Shown here: piece after piece, positions 18,272 through 28,500 of the stretch
Position numbering within the stretch: the stretch's first letter is position 1
How the letters are laid out: every line of letters starts with the position of its first letter
NCBI RefSeq assembly: GCF_014649795.1
Contig: NZ_BMTS01000026.1
Coordinates: 1-64,000 of the forward strand
Source: Streptomyces melanogenes
GTDB lineage: Bacteria; Actinomycetota; Actinomycetes; Streptomycetales; Streptomycetaceae
Length of the DNA stretch: 64,000 nt
Direction: 5' to 3'
Program-made: the position numbers and the translations under genes
The notes under the pieces: model-generated
What the model was told of the DNA's origin: nothing
The model's database searches: none
The model's input: the letters and a program-made list of their open reading frames with translations, nothing else

Positions 18272-19517
18272 CACCAACCGGTGGGGTGTACTCCGCCACA
18301 AGGACTTCAGGCTGCTGCTCGCCGGGCGGCTCACCTCGCAGGTGGGCAACTCCATCTCGATCGTGGCCCTCGCCTTCGCGGTCCTCGACGCGCTGGACTC
18401 GCCCTCCGCCCTCGGGCTCGTCCTGGCCGCCGAGGGCGTCTCCCTCGCCGTGTGCCTCCTCATCGGCGGAGTGATTGCCGACCGGCTGCCGCGGCGCACG
18501 ATCATGGTCGGTGCGGATCTGGTGCGCTTCGCCTCCCAGGGGCTGCTCGCGGCCCTGCTGATCTGGGGCGACATCCGGCTGTGGCACTTCCTGGTGCTCC
18601 AGGTCGTCTCGGGAGCGGCGTCCGCGCTGTTCATCCCGGCCGTCGGCGCGGTGCAGCCGGACGTGGTACCCAAGGAGGATCTGCAGGCCGCCAACGCGCT
18701 GCGGGGTCTGGTGATCGCGATCGCGGGCATCGTGGGGCCCTCCGTCGGCGGCCTGGTCCTGCTCGTACTCGACCCGGGCCACGCGCTGGCCCTGGACTCG
18801 CTGAGCTTCCTGCTGAGCGCTCTGTGGGTGTCCCGGATCAAGGCGGGCGGTACCGCGGGCGCGCGCGGCGGCAGTGTGCTCTCCAGCCTGGCCGAGGGCT
18901 GGGGCGAGTTCCGCTCACGCCGCTGGCTGTGGACCGTCACCGTGCAGAGCGCGGTCGTGCGCATGATGGGTCTGGCACCCGTGATGGTGCTCGGGCCGAC
19001 CCTGTACCACGGCGGCGACGACGCGGAGGCCTGGGGCATGGTGCTCTCCGGGATCGGTCTCGGCGCGCTCGTCGGCGGGGCGCTGTCGATGCGCCTCACG
19101 GTGCGCCGGCCGCTGCTGGTGGCCGTGGCGGGCACGTTCACCTTCGTTCCCATGATCTGGCTGCTGGCGGCGGACGCGCCCGCCGTGGCCATCGCCCTGG
19201 CCGGCGTGCTGGTGGGCGTCGAGCAGTCCCTGTACTGGACGTACTGGCAGACCGCGCTGCACAAGAACGTGCCCTCGGAGGTCCTGTCGCGGGTGAGTTC
19301 GTTCGACTGGCTGGGGGCCTACGCCTTCGAGCCGATCGGCTACGCGCTCGCCGGGCCGGTCGCGGCCCTGGTGGGCATTTCCACCACCCTCGTCGCGGGC
19401 GGCTCGGTCGTCGCGCTGGGCACGACGGCGGTGCTGATGGTCCCCGAGGTCAGACAGCTCCAACTGGAGAAGGACCCCGTCGAGAACGAGGCGGAGAAGA
19501 GCGCCAGCGGCGCCTGA
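18264..19517 (+). CDS. MFS exporter of the EntS-like (MFS_3) type
   Basis: This is a 417-residue, twelve-helix major facilitator. It begins WGVLRHKDFRLLLAGRLTSQ, a start typical of EntS/YbdA-like exporters that carry siderophores and peptides out of the cell. GGVIADRLPRRTIMVGADL is the MFS loop 2-3 motif. The ATG at 18264 overlaps the end of NRPS-A by 8 bases, so the two are translationally coupled. Given its place between two NRPS genes, it probably exports the cluster product and may give self-resistance. A 178-base gap with a hairpin follows. Confidence 0.9.
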   Translation: MASTNRWGVLRHKDFRLLLAGRLTSQVGNSISIVALAFAVLDALDSPSALGLVLAAEGVSLAVCLLIGGVIADRLPRRTIMVGADLVRFASQGLLAALLIWGDIRLWHFLVLQVVSGAASALFIPAVGAVQPDVVPKEDLQAANALRGLVIAIAGIVGPSVGGLVLLVLDPGHALALDSLSFLLSALWVSRIKAGGTAGARGGSVLSSLAEGWGEFRSRRWLWTVTVQSAVVRMMGLAPVMVLGPTLYHGGDDAEAWGMVLSGIGLGALVGGALSMRLTVRRPLLVAVAGTFTFVPMIWLLAADAPAVAIALAGVLVGVEQSLYWTYWQTALHKNVPSEVLSRVSSFDWLGAYAFEPIGYALAGPVAALVGISTTLVAGGSVVALGTTAVLMVPEVRQLQLEKDPVENEAEKSASGA

Positions 19518-19530
19518 CGGCGACTGTTTC

Positions 19531-19554
19531 CCACCGCCCCCGAGGGAGCGGTGG
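19531..19554 (+). terminator. hairpin after exporter gene
   Basis: A 7-base stem (CCACCGC against GCGGTGG) with extra pairing lies 14 bases after the exporter stop, in the 178-base gap before NRPS-B. It could end part of the transcription or act as a processing site. It suggests that NRPS-B may also have its own promoter. Confidence 0.45.
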
Positions 19555-19695
19555 CGAGCGCCACCTCCCCACAACGGCCCACGGCCGACCGCGTACCGCC
19601 GTCGGCCCGGCCGACGCTGCCCGCGCACGGGGCCGTGCCCAATCCCCGTACGGCCCGCCCCCGAACCCCTTTCCCGATCGCGCAAGGAGACAACT

Positions 19696-22600
19696 GTGGA
19701 ATCCGGCGACCGACTCGATCGGCTCTCCGCTGAGCAGAGGCGGCTGCTGGAGGCACGCGTGCTCAACCGCCGCGGGCGCTCCAGAGCCGACGACGGCATC
19801 CCCGGCGTCGCGGGCGACAGCGGCCCGCTCTCCTGGGCCCAGCAGGGCATCTGGCTCACCCAGCAGATCGCCCCGGAGTCCGCCGCGTTCCATCTGACCC
19901 TCCACACCCGACTGACCGGGCCGCTCGCAGCCGACCGCATGGCCGCTGCCTTCGCCCGGGTCGTGGCGCAGCACTCGGCCCTGCGGACCCGCTTCCCGGT
20001 GGACGAGGACGGGACCCCGCGCCAACTGGTGTGCGAGGACGTGACGGCCCGGCTCGAACAGTCCGATCTGTCGGGGCGGTCCGGTGCGGAGCGCGACGAG
20101 GCGGTGCACCTGCTGGCGCAGTCGGTCTCCGACGAGCCCTTCGACCTCGCCGCAGGTCCGCTGGTCCGCGCGCATCTGGTGCGGCTGGACGACGAGGAGC
20201 ACCTTCTGCTGCTGACAGTCCATCACATCGTGTGTGACGGCGGCTCCGCCGGAATCCTGCTGCGCTCGCTCCTGTCCGCGTACGAGCAGGACGAGGCGCC
20301 CCCGGCCGCCGGAACCCGGCACCTGGACTACGCCGCCTGGCACCGTGCCAAGCACCGCGAGGACGACGGGCAGGCGGCACAGGCGGACAGCGGCCCCGCG
20401 TTCTGGCAGCGGCACCTGGCCGGTCACAGCGGGCTGCTGGAGTTTCCCACCGACCGCCCCCGCCCGGCCCGCTTCGGCTTCCACGGGGCCCGGCTGCGGC
20501 TGCGGCTGCCCGCGGACCTCGTCGCCCGGCTGCGCCGCGTGGGCTCCGAGCGCGGGGCGACGCTGTTCATGGTGCTGCTCGCCGGGGTGTACGCGACGGC
20601 CGCGCGCTGCTCGGGGCAGAGTGACATCATCGTGGGCACACCCGTGGAGAACCGCGACCACGTTGCGCTCCAGGACCAGGTGGGGCTGTTCGTCAACACG
20701 CTTCCCCTACGGGTCGACGTCTCGGACGATCCCGCCTTCGACCAGCTCCTCGACCGGGTCAGAACACTCAGCCTGGAAGCGCTGAGCCACCGCGACGTGC
20801 CGTTCGAGCACATCGTGCGCGGCCTCGGGCTGCGCCGTGACGCCAGCGTCTCCCCGCTCTTCCAGCTCGCTTTCACCTTCCAGGAGGCGCCGGGCTTCTC
20901 CCTCACCTCCCAGGGGCTGTCCCTGGAGCTCGCCGACTTCGGCACCCGCACCACGAAGAACGATCTGACGTTCTGTCTGATCGGCGCCGAGGACGGGCTC
21001 GACGGATACCTGGAGTACAACACCGAGGTCTTCGACGCCGCCCGCGTCGCCGACCTCGCCCTGCACTTCGAGACGCTGCTGCGCGCGGCGGCCGACACCC
21101 CCACCGCTCCTGTCGGCGCGCTGCCCGTCCTGACCGACGAACAGCGCGAGCGCTTCCTCGCCCACGGACGCGGGCCGCAGGGATCCGGCGCCGCACTCCC
21201 GCTGGTGCACGAGCTGTTCGCCCGGTGCGCGCGCAGCCACACCGAGCGCATCGCCGTCACCGCTCGGGACGGCGAGCTGACCTACGGGGAACTCGACCGG
21301 GCCGCCGAGGACCTCGCGCTACGGCTGAGGAACCGCGGCGTGGGGCCCGAGTCCACCGTCGCGCTGGTCCTGGGCGAGTCGACGCGCGACCTCGTCGTCG
21401 CGGTGCTCGGCGTCCTGAAAGCCGGCGGAGCGTATGTGCCCGTCGATGTGACCCAGCCGGCCGTCCGCATGGCGCGGATCATCACCACGGCGGGGGCCCG
21501 TGTCGCGGTGACCAACGCCGAGTTCGCCGCCCAGGTGCCCGAGGCCGCCGCGGTGGACGTGGTCCGGCTCGACACCGACGACCAGGCCGAGGCCGGCGCG
21601 GCGCCGCGGCCCGGCGCGGTCACCCCGGCCAACGCGGCGTACGTCCTGTTCACCTCGGGCTCCACCGGGGTGCCCAAGGGCGTGGCGGTCGAGCACCGCA
21701 ACCTGTCCGCCTATCTGGCCGCGGTCCTCAAGGACATGGACCCCGCTCCCGGCGACGGCCACGTCATGGTGCAGTCCCTGTCCGTGGACAGCTCCGTGAC
21801 CGCGCTGTGGCCGCCTCTGCTCACCGGCGGCCGGGTGCACCTGGTGCCGCGCCAGGACGCGGCCGACCCCGCCTTCATGCGGGAACTCTTCGCACGGCAC
21901 GCCGTCGACCATCTGAAGATCACTCCCTCGCACTTCGCGGCACTGCCCGGTCTGAGCCCGCGCAGGACGCTGATCGTCGGCGGGGAGAACGCGGACGCCG
22001 CCCTGCTGGAGGCCGTCAAGCGGGACAACCCCGGCTGTGTGGTGATCAACGAGTACGGCCCCACCGAGACCACGGTCGGCGTCGTCAGCCACATCGTGCG
22101 GGAGGGCACGCGCTCCACCTGGGCGGCGACTCCCGCCGGGACGGCCATGGCGGGCGTGCGCGCCTACGTCCTGGACGAGCGGCTCCAGCCGGTGCCGTCC
22201 GGCGCGGTGGGGGAGATCTGCATCGGCGGCGACCTCGTCGCGCGCGGATACCTCGGCCGCCCCGAGGCCACCGCGCAGGCCTTCGTACCGGACCCCTTCC
22301 GAGGCGTACCGGGCGCCCGCATGTACCGCACCGGGGACCTCGGGCGCTTCCTTCAGGACGGCACGCTCCAGTGCCTGGGCCGCGCCGACGTCCAGATCAA
22401 GGTACGGGGTTTCCGCATCGAGCCCGCCGAGGTCGAGGGCGCCCTGGGCGAACACGAGGACGTGGCGGCGGCGGTGGTCGACGCACGCGCGGTGCCCGGC
22501 GCCGCCGACCGCATCCTCGTCGCCTACGTCCAACCCGTCCCCGGCGCCCCGTTCGACGTGGACGCGCTGCGCCGCCACGTCGCCGAACGGCTCCCGGCCC

Positions 22601-25437
22601 AGATGGTGCCGACCGCGTTCGTGGAGATCGCCGCGGTGCCGCGCACCAGCAACGGCAAGGTCCGGCGCGAGGAGCTGCGCGACCCCGCCACCGACGATCT
22701 GGCGCGGTCCGCCGCCACGGAGGGCGCGACGGCGCCCGCCGACCAGATCGACGACTTGATGGCGGGCCTGTGGACGGAGTTGCTCGGGGTGCACCCGGTG
22801 CCCCGCCGGGCCGACTTCTTCGCCCTGGGCGGGCACTCCCTGCTCGCCACCCGGATGCTCTCGCGCATCAAGGCGCTCTTCGGCGTGGACATCGCGCTGC
22901 GCGACATCTTCGACGCGCCCACCCCGGACGGGGTGGCCTCCCTGGTCCGCTCGGCGCTGGCGGAGGCGGGCACGGCGGGAGGCACGGCCCGGCCCATCGA
23001 ATGCCAGGACCCGACCCGCGACCTGCCGATGTCCCTGGCCCAGCTGCGGCTGTGGTTCCTGAGCGCCTACGACCCCGGACTGCCGCTGTACAACGTGCCC
23101 ATCGCGCTGCGGGCCGAGGGCGAGCTCGACACCGGGGCCCTGGGCCGCGCCCTGACCCGGCTGACCGAGCGCCACACCGTGCTGCGCAGCGTCTTCCCCC
23201 AGGTGGCCGGTGTGCCGGTGCAGCGGATCAACGCCGTGGCCCAGGTCGGCATCGACGTCCAGGACTTCACCTGCCCCGACGTCGCGGCGGCCCGCGCACA
23301 GGCGTCGGGCTGGCTGCGCCGGCAGATGGACCTGCCGTTCGACCTGGCCCATGGGCCGCTGCTGCGCGCCCACGTGGCGCGGGTCGCGGACGGGGAGGCG
23401 CTGCTCCTGGTCAATCTGCACCACATCGTCTTCGACCGGTGGTCGCAGGAGAACTTCCGCACGGAGGTCTCCGAGCTGTACCGCGCCGAGCTGGAGGGCC
23501 GCGAGGCCGTCCTGCCCGAACTGCCCGTGCAGTATGCCGACTTCGCGGTCTGGCAGCGGGACACGCTCACCACCGAGGCGATGCGCGGCCAGCTGGAGCA
23601 CTGGCGCAGGCAGCTGCGCGACCTGCCCGCCCCGCTGGAGCTGAACGGCCAGCGCGAGCGGCCGCGAAAGCGCTCGCACAAGGGTGACTTCGTGACGTTC
23701 ACGCTCGGCGCGGACACCCGGGAGCGACTGGTCGAACTGGCCCGCAGCGAGGGCTGCACGCCCTTCATGGTCCTCATGGCCGCCTACCAGCTCGCCCTGC
23801 ACCGCGCGGGCGGCGGCGAGGACCTGCTGGTCGGCATTCCCATCGCGGGCCGGCTGCGCCCGGAGGTCGAACCGCTCATCGGGTTCTTCGTGAACACCCT
23901 GCCGATCCGCGCGGACCTCTCCGGAGCACCGGGCTTTCGCGAGGTGCTGGCGCGGGTACGGCGCACCGCGCTGGACGCCTACGCCCACCAGGAGATCCCC
24001 TTCGACCACCTGGTCGGCGAGCTGCGGCCGCCGCGCTCGGCCAACCGGGACCCGTTCTTCGACGTCCTGTTCGCCTTCCAGAACGTCCCGATGGGCGACG
24101 GGCTGGAGCTGAACGGGGTGCGGCTGACCCCGCTGCCCTTCGACGAGTGGATCGCCAAGCGGGATCTGACCCTGCGCGTCGAGGACGAGCAGAACGCCTA
24201 CCAGGGCGTCCTGGAGTACGACACCGAGCTGTTCGCGCGCTCGACCATCGAGGAGTTCGCCCGGGACTTCGCCGCCGTGGTGGACGCCGCGGTCGCCGAC
24301 CCCGAGGTGCGGCTCACCCACGCGGGCCCCGGCGGCCCGCGATCCATCCGCACGACGACGAGGAGGTCCGGCATGTCGGCCGGTCAGAAGCCGAAGGCAG
24401 GCGGGCGGGCGGCGTTCGCCCAGATGAAGGGCGTCAAGCCGGAGAAGGTCCGGGCGGGTGCGGCGCCCTCGGTCCGGCAGGAGTTCCTGCCCGGCCACGA
24501 GAACGGGCTGCCCGCCGTGGTGCGGGCCCTGGGCCCGGACGCCGATCTGTCCCTGTGGAGCCAGGAGAACGGCGAGCTCGTCCAGAAGCTCCTGGCCGAA
24601 CACGGCGCCGTGCTGTTCCGCGGCTTCGCGGTGAACGAGGCCGCGGCCTTCCGCCGCTTCGCCGCCGGGCAGATCGCCGAGCTGATGGACTATCAGGAAC
24701 GCTCGACACCCCGCCACCAGGTCGACGAGAACAACGTCTACACCTCGACCGAATACCCCAACGACCAGCACATCGAGCAGCACAACGAGATGTCGTACTC
24801 GCATGTGTGGCCCGCGCGCATCGCCTTCTTCTCGAAGGTCGCGGCCACCGAGGGCGGCGCCACGCCGGTCGCCGACTCCCGGGCGGTCTACCGCGCGCTG
24901 CCCGAGCACATCCGGGCGCCGTTCGAGGAGAAGGGCGTGATGTACGTCCGCAACTACGGCGCGGGCGTCGACCTTTCGTGGCAGGAGGTCTTCCAGACGT
25001 CCGACCGGGCGGAGGCCGAGCGGTACGGCCGTGACTCGGGCATCGAGTTCACCTGGCTGGACGGGGACGGTCTGCGCACCCGCCAGGTACGCCCGGCCGC
25101 CGTGGACCACCCGGTCACGGGGGAGCGCGTGTGGTTCAACTCGGCGCACATGTTCCACGTCGCCGCCTTCGAGCCGGCCGCGCGGACCAGTCTGCGCTCG
25201 CTCTTCGGAGAAGAGGGACTGCCCCGGCACGCCTACTACGGCGACGGCACGCCCATCCCGGACGAGGTGATCGAGGAGATCCGCGCCCTGTACCGCACCC
25301 TCGCTGTCGCGTTCCCGTGGCGCCAGGGCGACGTGATGCTCCTCGACAACATGCTCGCCTGCCACGGCCGGGAGCCCTACCGGGGCGACCGGGAGGTCCT
25401 GGTCGCCTTCGGTGACCCGCAGCAGGCCACGCGCTAG
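19696..25437 (+). CDS. NRPS-B: C-A-T-C-like domain fused to SyrP/TauD-type beta-hydroxylase
   Basis: This 1913-residue protein starts at GTG 19696, with AAGGAG upstream. Domains: condensation about 30-460 with HHIVCDG at 176-182; adenylation about 500-1000 with TSGSTG near 653; carrier with LGGHS, Ser 1048; a second condensation-type domain about 1110-1545 whose motif reads HHIVFDR (1242-1248); then from about 1560 an Fe(II)/2-oxoglutarate dioxygenase. That part has H-N-E at 1696-1698, a distal His at 1890 and QHNEMSYSHVWP, as in SyrP-like Asp/Asn beta-hydroxylases. The adenylation pocket reads D-S-T-K-I-G-E-V-G, the Asn pattern except for Ser at position 236. Known siderophore systems pair C-like interface domains with beta-hydroxylases, and the second C domain may be of that kind. 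An internal AGGAGG-ATG sits at the hydroxylase boundary. Confidence 0.9.
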   Translation: MESGDRLDRLSAEQRRLLEARVLNRRGRSRADDGIPGVAGDSGPLSWAQQGIWLTQQIAPESAAFHLTLHTRLTGPLAADRMAAAFARVVAQHSALRTRFPVDEDGTPRQLVCEDVTARLEQSDLSGRSGAERDEAVHLLAQSVSDEPFDLAAGPLVRAHLVRLDDEEHLLLLTVHHIVCDGGSAGILLRSLLSAYEQDEAPPAAGTRHLDYAAWHRAKHREDDGQAAQADSGPAFWQRHLAGHSGLLEFPTDRPRPARFGFHGARLRLRLPADLVARLRRVGSERGATLFMVLLAGVYATAARCSGQSDIIVGTPVENRDHVALQDQVGLFVNTLPLRVDVSDDPAFDQLLDRVRTLSLEALSHRDVPFEHIVRGLGLRRDASVSPLFQLAFTFQEAPGFSLTSQGLSLELADFGTRTTKNDLTFCLIGAEDGLDGYLEYNTEVFDAARVADLALHFETLLRAAADTPTAPVGALPVLTDEQRERFLAHGRGPQGSGAALPLVHELFARCARSHTERIAVTARDGELTYGELDRAAEDLALRLRNRGVGPESTVALVLGESTRDLVVAVLGVLKAGGAYVPVDVTQPAVRMARIITTAGARVAVTNAEFAAQVPEAAAVDVVRLDTDDQAEAGAAPRPGAVTPANAAYVLFTSGSTGVPKGVAVEHRNLSAYLAAVLKDMDPAPGDGHVMVQSLSVDSSVTALWPPLLTGGRVHLVPRQDAADPAFMRELFARHAVDHLKITPSHFAALPGLSPRRTLIVGGENADAALLEAVKRDNPGCVVINEYGPTETTVGVVSHIVREGTRSTWAATPAGTAMAGVRAYVLDERLQPVPSGAVGEICIGGDLVARGYLGRPEATAQAFVPDPFRGVPGARMYRTGDLGRFLQDGTLQCLGRADVQIKVRGFRIEPAEVEGALGEHEDVAAAVVDARAVPGAADRILVAYVQPVPGAPFDVDALRRHVAERLPAQMVPTAFVEIAAVPRTSNGKVRREELRDPATDDLARSAATEGATAPADQIDDLMAGLWTELLGVHPVPRRADFFALGGHSLLATRMLSRIKALFGVDIALRDIFDAPTPDGVASLVRSALAEAGTAGGTARPIECQDPTRDLPMSLAQLRLWFLSAYDPGLPLYNVPIALRAEGELDTGALGRALTRLTERHTVLRSVFPQVAGVPVQRINAVAQVGIDVQDFTCPDVAAARAQASGWLRRQMDLPFDLAHGPLLRAHVARVADGEALLLVNLHHIVFDRWSQENFRTEVSELYRAELEGREAVLPELPVQYADFAVWQRDTLTTEAMRGQLEHWRRQLRDLPAPLELNGQRERPRKRSHKGDFVTFTLGADTRERLVELARSEGCTPFMVLMAAYQLALHRAGGGEDLLVGIPIAGRLRPEVEPLIGFFVNTLPIRADLSGAPGFREVLARVRRTALDAYAHQEIPFDHLVGELRPPRSANRDPFFDVLFAFQNVPMGDGLELNGVRLTPLPFDEWIAKRDLTLRVEDEQNAYQGVLEYDTELFARSTIEEFARDFAAVVDAAVADPEVRLTHAGPGGPRSIRTTTRRSGMSAGQKPKAGGRAAFAQMKGVKPEKVRAGAAPSVRQEFLPGHENGLPAVVRALGPDADLSLWSQENGELVQKLLAEHGAVLFRGFAVNEAAAFRRFAAGQIAELMDYQERSTPRHQVDENNVYTSTEYPNDQHIEQHNEMSYSHVWPARIAFFSKVAATEGGATPVADSRAVYRALPEHIRAPFEEKGVMYVRNYGAGVDLSWQEVFQTSDRAEAERYGRDSGIEFTWLDGDGLRTRQVRPAAVDHPVTGERVWFNSAHMFHVAAFEPAARTSLRSLFGEEGLPRHAYYGDGTPIPDEVIEEIRALYRTLAVAFPWRQGDVMLLDNMLACHGREPYRGDREVLVAFGDPQQATR
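24361..24375 (+). promoter_or_regulatory. internal ribosome-binding site and ATG before the hydroxylase domain
   Basis: A perfect AGGAGG (24361-24366) stands six bases before an in-frame ATG (24373) exactly where the dioxygenase part of NRPS-B begins. Translation from here would give a free 354-residue beta-hydroxylase. The linker just upstream (RSIRTTTRRSG) has the look of former non-coding DNA. Confidence 0.6.
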
Positions 25438-25509
25438 CGGCCCTCGGGGCCGCGCCAGGCCCGGCCCGTACGCACCGACTTCCACGCACCACACAGGAGA
25501 GACCAGGGA

Positions 25510-28500
25510 ATGCGAACCGACTCAGACGTCATCGAGGGCTACCCCCTGTCCGAGCAGCAGCGCCGACTGTGGCACCTCGGCGGCCGTTCGGTGAACGCCC
25601 CCTCGGCCCGGCTGGTCCTCGACATCGAGGGACAGCCGGACACGGCCCGGCTGCGTGCCGCGCTCCGCGCGGTCGCCGCCCGGCACGAGGCGCTGCGCAC
25701 CCGGTTCGCGACGGCGTCGGACGCACCCGGCGCGCTGCCGGTGCAGGTCGTGGCGGATGAGGCGACGCTGGTGTGGGGGGATGGGGAAGCCGCCGGTGAC
25801 GGGGTGCTGGCCGCCGTGTTGAGGGAGATCGGCCCCCGGCGCCACCGGCTGGAGGTCACCGTGTCGGCCCTGTGCACCGACAGCACCGGCCTCTCGGTGA
25901 TCGCCGAGGATCTGGCGGAGGCCTACCGGGGCGTCGAGCTGCCGGAGGCCGTGTCCTACGCGCAGTTCGCCGCCTGGCAGGACGTGGCCGCCGAGGAGGC
26001 GGGGCAGGACCGGCCGGTGCCGGGCGAGCTCCCCGAGCCGGCCCGGCTCACCGCAAACGGCCCGCGCGCCGCCTTGCCGGAGTTGGCCCTCGCGGCCGGC
26101 AGCTCCTCGGCGGTGCTCACCGCCGACGAGCTGGAGCCGCTGGCCCGGCTCGCCCGGGAACGCGGGCTGCCGCTGGAGCAGGTGGTCGCGGCGGCCTGGG
26201 CGGTCGTCCTGGGCCGTCGGACCGGCCGTACGGACGTGGTGCTCGGAGTGGTCCGTGACGGGCGCGGCTTCGAGGAGCTGGAGTCGGTCGTCGGCCCCAC
26301 GGCCCGGACCCTGCCCGTCCTGGTGGACACCGCCCCCGGGCGGGGCTTGGGCGAGGTTGCCGCGACCCTGGCGGAGGCGGCTGAGGTCTTCGGTGAGTAT
26401 GCCGAGTCCGGCGTCTGGCCCGCCGGCGCGGGTGACGCTCCCGCCGCCTCCTCGCTGCTGCCGCTGCAGTTCGAGTGGCTGCGCGCGGCCCGGATTCCGA
26501 GCGCGGACCTCGCCTTCACCGTGGTCGAGTGCACGGTGGACGCCGAGCCCTACGACGTACGCCTGGTGGCAGTTGAGCAGGACGGGGCTGCGGTGCTGGA
26601 GCTGCGCGCCGGAGCGGATGCGCAGGCGTCGGCCGAGGACCTCGCCCAGGCACTGCGGGCCTTGGTCGCCCAGATCACCGACCTCGACCAGGACGTCAGT
26701 GACCTCGACTGCATGGGCGCGGCCGAGCGCGACCGCCTCCTCGGGCTGCCCGCCGCGGCCCACACGCCCGACCCGCGCCCCGTGCACACCGTCTTCGCCG
26801 AAGTGGCCGCGGTCTTCCCCGACGCGCCGGCCCTGGTCGGCGCCGAGGAGCGGCTCACCTATGCCGAGTTGGACGCCCGGGCGAGCCGGGTGGCACACGG
26901 GCTGGTGGCGCGCGGGGTGCTGACGGGACAGCGCATCGGCATCCGCGCGGATCGGACGGTGGACGCGGTCGTCGCCATGCTCGCCGTCCTGAAGGCGGGC
27001 GCCGCCTTCGTGCCGGTCGACTTCGACCAGCCCGACGAACTCCTCGCCCATGTCGTGCACGACGCGGGTGTCGCCCTGATGCTGCTTCCCGTACCGGACG
27101 CCGTCGACCGCCTCGACGCGCTGGGTCTGCCGTGGGCGGATCTGGCCGCGCTCGCCGACGGCAGCCCCGCGACCGGCCCGGCCGTGCCGGTGGGGCCGGA
27201 CGACCTGGCGTACGTCGTGTTCACCTCCGGCTCGACGGGCTGGCCCAAGGGCGTCGCGATCACGCACGGCAACCTCACCCACTACACCGCGGCGGCCGCC
27301 GACCGCCTGGGCTTCCAGCCCGGCTGGAACCACGCGACCATCGCGGCGCCCTCCGTCGACCTCGGCTACACCGCCCTGTTCGGGGCGCTGCTGACCGGTG
27401 GCTGCTTCCACCCGGTGGACCGCGACAGCATGCTCGACCCCCGGGCCTTCGCCGAGCTGGTGCGCGACCGGGAACTGGACTGCTTCAAGACGACGCCCTC
27501 GCACTTCCGTTCCCTGCTCGCCGCGGGCGGCGGGAGCGGTGCCTTCCCCCGGCAGCTGCTGATCCTGGGCGGTGAGTACCTGGACCCGCGGTGGGCAGCC
27601 GAACTGGTCGCCGCGGCCGGGCAGTGCACGCTGGTCAACCACTACGGGCCCGCCGAGACCTGCGTCGGCGCCAGCGCCTTCGTCCTGCCGCGCGAGTGGT
27701 CCGCCGCGTACGCCGACGGTGGCTCCGTCCCACTGGGCACCGGTCTGGGGGCGACCCGGCTGCTGGTCCTCGACGAGGCTCGGCGCCCGGTGCCGGTCGG
27801 CGTTCCGGGCGAGGTGTACATCGCGGGGCCCGGCGTCGGCCGGGGCTACCTGGGCCGCGCCGAGCTCACCGCCGAGCGTTTCGTGCCCGACGGGAGAGAC
27901 CCGCGCCCCGGCGCGACGCTCTACCGCACCGGGGACCTGGCCCTGCTCCGGGCCGACGGGCTGCCCGTCTTCCTGGCGCGGGCCGACGAACAGACCAAGA
28001 TCCGCGGCTTCCGGGTCGAACCGGGCGCCATCCGCTCGCAGTTGCTGGAGCACGAAGCCGTCGAGCAGGCCCTCGTCGTCCCGCGCGAGCTGGCCGACGG
28101 CACCACCAGCCTGGTGGCGTACGCGGTGCCGAGCGCCGACTACTGCGCCGAGCGCACCCCGGTCATCGATCAGCAGCAGGTCGGCGAGTGGACGCAGGTC
28201 TTCGAGAGCGTCTACGGCGCCGCGGACGCCGACACCTTCGGCGACCCCCTGCTCGACCTCACCGGCTGGAACAGCAGCTACACGGGCGAGGAGATGACCG
28301 AGGGGGAGATCCGCGAGTCGGTCGACGGGATCGTGGCACGGGTGGCCGCGCTCGCCCCCGAGTCCGTCATCGAAGTGGGCTGCGGCACCGGCCTGCTGCT
28401 CTACCGGCTGGCGCCGGGTACTCGCCGCTATGTGGGCACGGACATCTCCGGGGAAGTGCTGGCCACGCTGCGGCGCACCCTGGACGCCGACGCTGAGCGG

